Shown: positions 28,906-31,695 of the stretch, piece after piece
How positions within the stretch are numbered: position 1 is the first letter of the stretch
Layout of the letters: the number at the start of each line of letters is the position of its first letter
Assembly: GCA_023388535.1 (NCBI GenBank)
Contig: JAEWFZ010000031.1
Location: 1-31,695, forward strand
Direction: 5' to 3'
Length of the DNA stretch: 31,695 bases
DNA from: Bacillota bacterium
GTDB lineage: Bacteria; Bacillota_I; Bacilli_A; Erysipelotrichales; Erysipelotrichaceae
Made by a program: the position numbers and the translations under genes
The notes under the pieces: model-generated
Database searches by the model: none
What the model was told of the DNA's origin: nothing
Seen by the model: the letters and a program-made list of their open reading frames with translations, nothing else

Positions 28906-30039
28906 TTATTGGAGTTGTATTGTTATTCGGCTTGTTGTCTTTTCTCGTTTGACTAGAAGTTCTATCGTACTTCCCTTGTCAAAGGAGTAGAGGATGCGAC
29001 GGAATTGTCGGAGATTTTCAATCTTCTTATTATTGATTTCAAGAATGATATCTCCTGACTTTAATCCAGCGTTCCAACTTGCGGTATTTTCGATAACCTC
29101 GGTGACGAATAACCCTTCATTTTCGTCAAGCGGTAATCGCAACCGCGTGTTGTAACTGTAGTAATATCGTTGGGCCTCATTAAGATCGGAGAGAGAGATG
29201 AAACGAATGCCTAATTGAGGGCGATATACTTCCCCAGTGTTCTGGATTTGGTTGATGATGGATACGACTTCATTGACTGGAATAGCGAAGCCCATTCCCT
29301 CATACGCTTGTCCGGTAATCTTAGTGGTATTTACGCCAATAAGTTCACCTTTAATGTTGACTAACGCGCCACCTGAATTACCAGGGTTAATGGCGGCATC
29401 AGTCTGGATTAGAACCATGTCCCAATCCACGAGACCATCTCGGTCCGTATCAACTGCCAAGGTTCGATCAACTCCAGAAACGATACCTTGGGTTACAGAT
29501 CCAGCAAAATTTTCGCCGGCTGGTGATCCGATGGCTAAGGCGATTTCCCCCACCGTTAACAAGCTTGAGTCGCCGATTTTAAATGGCTTAACTTCTGGAC
29601 CATTTTCAACCTTTAATAGCGCCAAATCCGCAAATTGGTCGCTACCGATGAGAGAAGCTTCTAGGACTTCTCCGCTTAAATAAGCTACTTCAATCTTGTT
29701 TCCACCGGATACAACATGATGGTTGGTGATAATATATGTGATATTACCCTGTACGTTATAGATGACCCCTGAACCTGTTCCAACTAAGTTTATATTTGAA
29801 CTTGTCCGAACTGTGACTACTGAATTTTTAACTTCTTGAATCACTTTGGTTGTATCAGAGGAGATTTGACTAGTTACTTGTACCTCCTGTGTAGGGGTAT
29901 CATTGGTCGTGGTAGTTGGTTCTTTCGGTACCACGGTAGTTTTGTCTTCTAGCTCGGTCTTAAGGTTAGCAACCTCAAGGCTGAGACCGACATTCCATAT
30001 GAGCAGAAAGGCAATAATTGCCGTGAGTAGTTTTTTCAT
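28906..30039 (-). CDS. htrA: HtrA/DegP-like membrane-anchored serine protease
   Basis: A 377-residue protein: an uncleaved N-terminal membrane anchor (about 4-22), a Thr-rich extracytoplasmic linker, a trypsin-like domain (about 65-260) and one PDZ domain (about 275-370). The catalytic triad is His108 (TNHHVV), Asp138 (FADLALL) and Ser222 (NPGNSGGAL). It degrades or refolds misfolded exported proteins. An insert DTDRDGLVDWD (197-207) in the protease domain looks like a DxDxDG calcium loop, not usual in HtrA. AAGGAG is 11 nt before the ATG. The promoter overlaps a 14-bp inverted repeat, suggesting stress control. Confidence 0.92.
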   Translation of the reverse strand: MKKLLTAIIAFLLIWNVGLSLEVANLKTELEDKTTVVPKEPTTTTNDTPTQEVQVTSQISSDTTKVIQEVKNSVVTVRTSSNINLVGTGSGVIYNVQGNITYIITNHHVVSGGNKIEVAYLSGEVLEASLIGSDQFADLALLKVENGPEVKPFKIGDSSLLTVGEIALAIGSPAGENFAGSVTQGIVSGVDRTLAVDTDRDGLVDWDMVLIQTDAAINPGNSGGALVNIKGELIGVNTTKITGQAYEGMGFAIPVNEVVSIINQIQNTGEVYRPQLGIRFISLSDLNEAQRYYYSYNTRLRLPLDENEGLFVTEVIENTASWNAGLKSGDIILEINNKKIENLRQFRRILYSFDKGSTIELLVKREKTTSRITIQLQ

Positions 30040-30064
30040 TTGAAGGTTTTCTCCTTATGCTCAT

Positions 30065-30117
30065 AGTATACGAGACCAACCTAAAAGTAATCTGAAACAT
30101 TCCTTTCAGATTACTTT
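30065..30117 (-). promoter_or_regulatory. htrA promoter with 14-bp perfect inverted repeat
   Basis: TATACT (-10, 30065-30070) on the minus strand. AAAGTAATCTGAAA (30084-30097) and its exact complement TTTCAGATTACTTT (30104-30117) flank a 6-nt centre, so one arm covers the -35 position. On the minus strand two direct TCTGAAAG(T/G)AA units are also visible. Confidence 0.6.
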
Positions 30118-30153
30118 CAGAATAAAGGAATCTTTTAATTTCTTTTTTGATAA

Positions 30154-30198
30154 TAAAAAGCCCCTAATTTCAAATTCTTCTTTATTTGATATTAAGGG
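30154..30198 (-). terminator. Terminator after the XRE regulator
   Basis: A 15-bp stem with two mismatches (30161-30175 with 30184-30198) followed by a T run on the minus strand. Confidence 0.7.
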
Positions 30199-30240
30199 TT
30201 TATTTGTACAGAAATAAAGAACAAAAATTTATCTATGGAT

Positions 30241-30864
30241 TTACTCGACCAAGCCAACTCTGGAAAATTCTCTGTCTCCAATTTTAAATTTCTTCTCTGT
30301 AATAGAAGAATTCATCGTCCGGCTAATACAATGTTCATCGGTCATTAACACAAAAATCTGCTTTGTTGCATCATCCACCAGATAATATTGTTGATCCAAT
30401 GAGTTGACGGTTTTACCAAATTCCTGAGTTCCAAATAACGGGATATCTGCCAAAAGCAATGCGAACCAGCCAATTAACCCATCGGCGAACTTCTCGGCTT
30501 TGGTATTCTCTATCTTTGTGACCGTGAGTCGCGTTATCTTCGCATTTGGAAATTCTTCACGAATAATTTTTTCCTTTATTTCGATTTTCTTCAGTATGGA
30601 AATCTTTTTCTTGTCGGTATATTTCATGAGATCGATCGGCTTTTTCGTGATAGAAAAATCTAGGGTACCTGCTTCATCCAGCAAATAGTCGACACTAACA
30701 TTCAATACTTGAGAAATTACTTTTAAGTTTGACACATCGGGCAAGCCGCGATTGCTCTCCCATTTCGCAATAGCTGATCTTGATACCGCTAGTATTTCCG
30801 CAAGATCTTCTTGGGTCAAGCCAGCTTCAATTCGCGCTTGTTTTATTTTTTCGCCAAAATTCAT
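30241..30864 (-). CDS. XRE-family transcriptional regulator
   Basis: A 207-residue protein. Residues 1-65 are a Cro/C1-type HTH (FGEKIKQARIEAGLTQ, recognition region VSRSAIAKWESNRGLPD, then a helix ending VSVDYLLDE). Residues about 70-207 are a basic linker and an unrecognised domain with LIGWFALLLADIPLFGT, which is hydrophobic but probably folded core, and a beta-rich end. It likely senses an unknown ligand and regulates itself or neighbours. AGAGGT lies before the ATG, and an extended TGTTAAAAT is at 30912-30920. A nearby dyad (30945-30963) is a possible operator. Confidence 0.8.
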   Translation of the reverse strand: MNFGEKIKQARIEAGLTQEDLAEILAVSRSAIAKWESNRGLPDVSNLKVISQVLNVSVDYLLDEAGTLDFSITKKPIDLMKYTDKKKISILKKIEIKEKIIREEFPNAKITRLTVTKIENTKAEKFADGLIGWFALLLADIPLFGTQEFGKTVNSLDQQYYLVDDATKQIFVLMTDEHCISRTMNSSITEKKFKIGDREFSRVGLVE

Positions 30865-30911
30865 ATATTACCTCTTTCTGTTTCTGTGGTAATTTCAAGA
30901 TAGCAATTTCT

Positions 30912-30963
30912 ATTTTAACAAACAAGAAATTTAGCGTATCACCTATGTTACTTAACGTAACAT
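30912..30963 (-). promoter_or_regulatory. XRE gene promoter and upstream dyad
   Basis: Extended -10 TGTTAAAAT (30912-30920). A perfect 7-bp inverted repeat ATGTTAC-TTAAC-GTAACAT lies at 30945-30963, just upstream of the -35 position. Confidence 0.4.
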
Positions 30964-31083
30964 TCTTCGTTTTCCTGTGTATTTTAACCCGGTGCTGACC
31001 TATTTTCTATCGAACAATTAGAGAACAAAAGATTGATATCCGTATTCTCAATAGTTAATCTTACCTTCACGATTCATCAAGAA

Positions 31084-31305
31084 CTATGAATCTCCGTATT
31101 TCTCCATCAATTTAGGAATATCCTCTTTACTAATCCACTCTTCCGAGTAACCACAACTCTTACAGACATATCTCGTAACTGTCACCGCTGAAAAGATCGT
31201 TAATCCTACCATGATATTGTTTCCAACTCCAAACGGACCTGTTGATCCAGCTATTGTCAAAATATCCGTATTGTCGCATTTTGGGCATTGTTGTCTGTTT
31301 TTCAT
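31084..31305 (-). CDS. Small zinc-ribbon protein
   Basis: A 73-residue protein with paired CxxC knuckles at Cys7/Cys10 (CPKC) and Cys48/Cys51 (CKSC), separated by a Gly-rich, moderately hydrophobic segment (GPFGVGNNIMVGLTIFSAV, about 23-41) that may be a short membrane or packing element. The C-terminus is a charged helix. AAGGAG precedes the ATG. No named family is recognised; a regulatory or membrane-associated zinc-binding role is possible. Confidence 0.7.
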   Translation of the reverse strand: MKNRQQCPKCDNTDILTIAGSTGPFGVGNNIMVGLTIFSAVTVTRYVCKSCGYSEEWISKEDIPKLMEKYGDS

Positions 31306-31520
31306 AATTTTAAGCTCCTTTACAATATCAATTTATAACTAAATTTTATCATTTAGATTTAACTAATTCCAAATACTCTTTTCTCGAAAAATTTAATAAA
31401 AAAGGATAGAAGTCAACCTTAATCTATCAAATCACATTCATTCTTATCAATAAGGTTTTAAATTTTTTTCTTTTGTTGCTATTATGCTTAAGTAATAATA
31501 AGAAATGTGTGAATTTTTTA
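31306..31520. other. AT-rich intergenic stretch with no recognised element
   Basis: Very AT-rich; no open frame with ribosome site, tRNA or strong hairpin was seen on either strand before the promoter at 31521. Confidence 0.5.
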
Positions 31521-31548
31521 TTGATATTAAACTCTTTTTTAGTATAAT
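31521..31548 (+). promoter_or_regulatory. Strong promoter-like element near the window end
   Basis: TTGATA, 16 bp, perfect TATAAT, followed by AAGGAG at 31569-31574. Confidence 0.55.
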
Positions 31549-31582
31549 TAAACAGTACATATATTAACAAGGAGATTAACTA

Positions 31583-31690
31583 TTAGAAATCAAGAGAAAT
31601 TATCCCAAAAATGAAAAACATGTTAAAAAGAACTCTTTGATGAGCTTTATTTGCATCGAAGATGATTATCGGCTATCTCATCTGTTGTGA
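31583..31690 (+). pseudogene. Possible start-less ORF behind a good promoter and ribosome site
   Basis: A 35-codon frame (LLEIKRNYPKNEKHVKKNS, then MSFICIEDDYRLSHLL, stop UGA 31688-31690) follows AAGGAG at correct spacing but begins with UUA where a start codon is expected. It could be a decayed gene, an untranslated RNA, or a gene starting beyond the window edge. Confidence 0.22.
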
Positions 31691-31695
31691 ATTGA

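Noticed and set aside
29237..29683. A 148-codon open frame on the plus strand inside htrA
   Set aside because: It is antisense to the protease domain, lacks a ribosome site, and shows no domain.
1..31695. Mobile element, CRISPR array or phage region
   Set aside because: No transposase, integrase, repeat-spacer array, terminal inverted repeats or phage genes were seen; erm is the only cargo-like gene and has no visible element borders.

Overview
The window is AT-rich DNA from a low-GC, cell-walled Gram-positive bacterium (Bacillota). Genes have strong AGGAGG-type ribosome binding sites. UGA is used as a stop (GNAT, zinc-ribbon membrane protein, CCA-enzyme head) and UGG encodes Trp, so this is the standard code rather than the mycoplasma code. 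The two bacterial-Ig-like wall proteins, the lipoproteins, glycerol kinase, class II fumarase/aspartase pair and HtrA fit a Bacillota lineage close to Erysipelotrichia, but the class is an inference. All five tRNA genes encode their own CCA. No transposase, integrase, phage or CRISPR is visible.

Layout. Positions 129-5453 (all minus) hold a peptidase S51-like protein, glycerol kinase, a membrane-anchored HAD phosphatase, a nucleotidyltransferase and a two-domain VOC (catechol-dioxygenase-like) protein, closely packed with overlapping or near-abutting ends. Next come a GNAT acetyltransferase (5562-6062) and two exported wall proteins sharing an N-terminal module: an Ig plus double-psi-barrel protein (6113-7165) and an Ig3 plus NlpC/P60 hydrolase (7271-8713). 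A divergent lipoprotein with a SpaA/prealbumin-like C-terminus (9050-10312), tRNA-Leu, a second lipoprotein with a Thr-Pro-Val-Asp repeat stalk and an uncharacterised conserved protein follow. Between tRNA-Arg(CCU) and the next operon lies a promoter-and-terminator-bounded putative small RNA (about 12448-12562, minus).

From 12771 a 2-hydroxyacid dehydrogenase and a GpsA-like dehydrogenase form an operon. A MalY/PatB-type C-S lyase and fumC are divergent. A possible dead ORF, a small membrane protein and a MtaD/SAH-deaminase-like amidohydrolase follow. The minus-strand unit 22437-19855 reads zinc-ribbon membrane protein, nitrilase-like protein, aspartate ammonia-lyase; with FumC this gives aspartate to fumarate to malate. 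A macrolide-type erm methyltransferase (22762-23571) lies behind a leader with an RLR-type arrest peptide and two terminator hairpins. A YdjC/ChbG deacetylase, a Dps-like ferritin under a near-perfect Fur box, tRNA-Arg(CCG), a PH-domain protein with calcium-loop repeats, a three-gene unit (truncated CCA-enzyme head, DUF1361 protein, GltD-like flavoprotein), HtrA, an XRE regulator and a zinc-ribbon protein complete the window.

The strongest leads are the structured small RNA with a CCUCC loop, the erm attenuator, candidate leaderless promoters in front of two minus-strand genes, a 14-bp perfect inverted repeat overlapping the htrA promoter, and several enzymes with altered key residues (GlpK without the HPr-phosphorylated His segment, nitrilase Lys to Arg, CCA-enzyme EDxxR to QDxxR).
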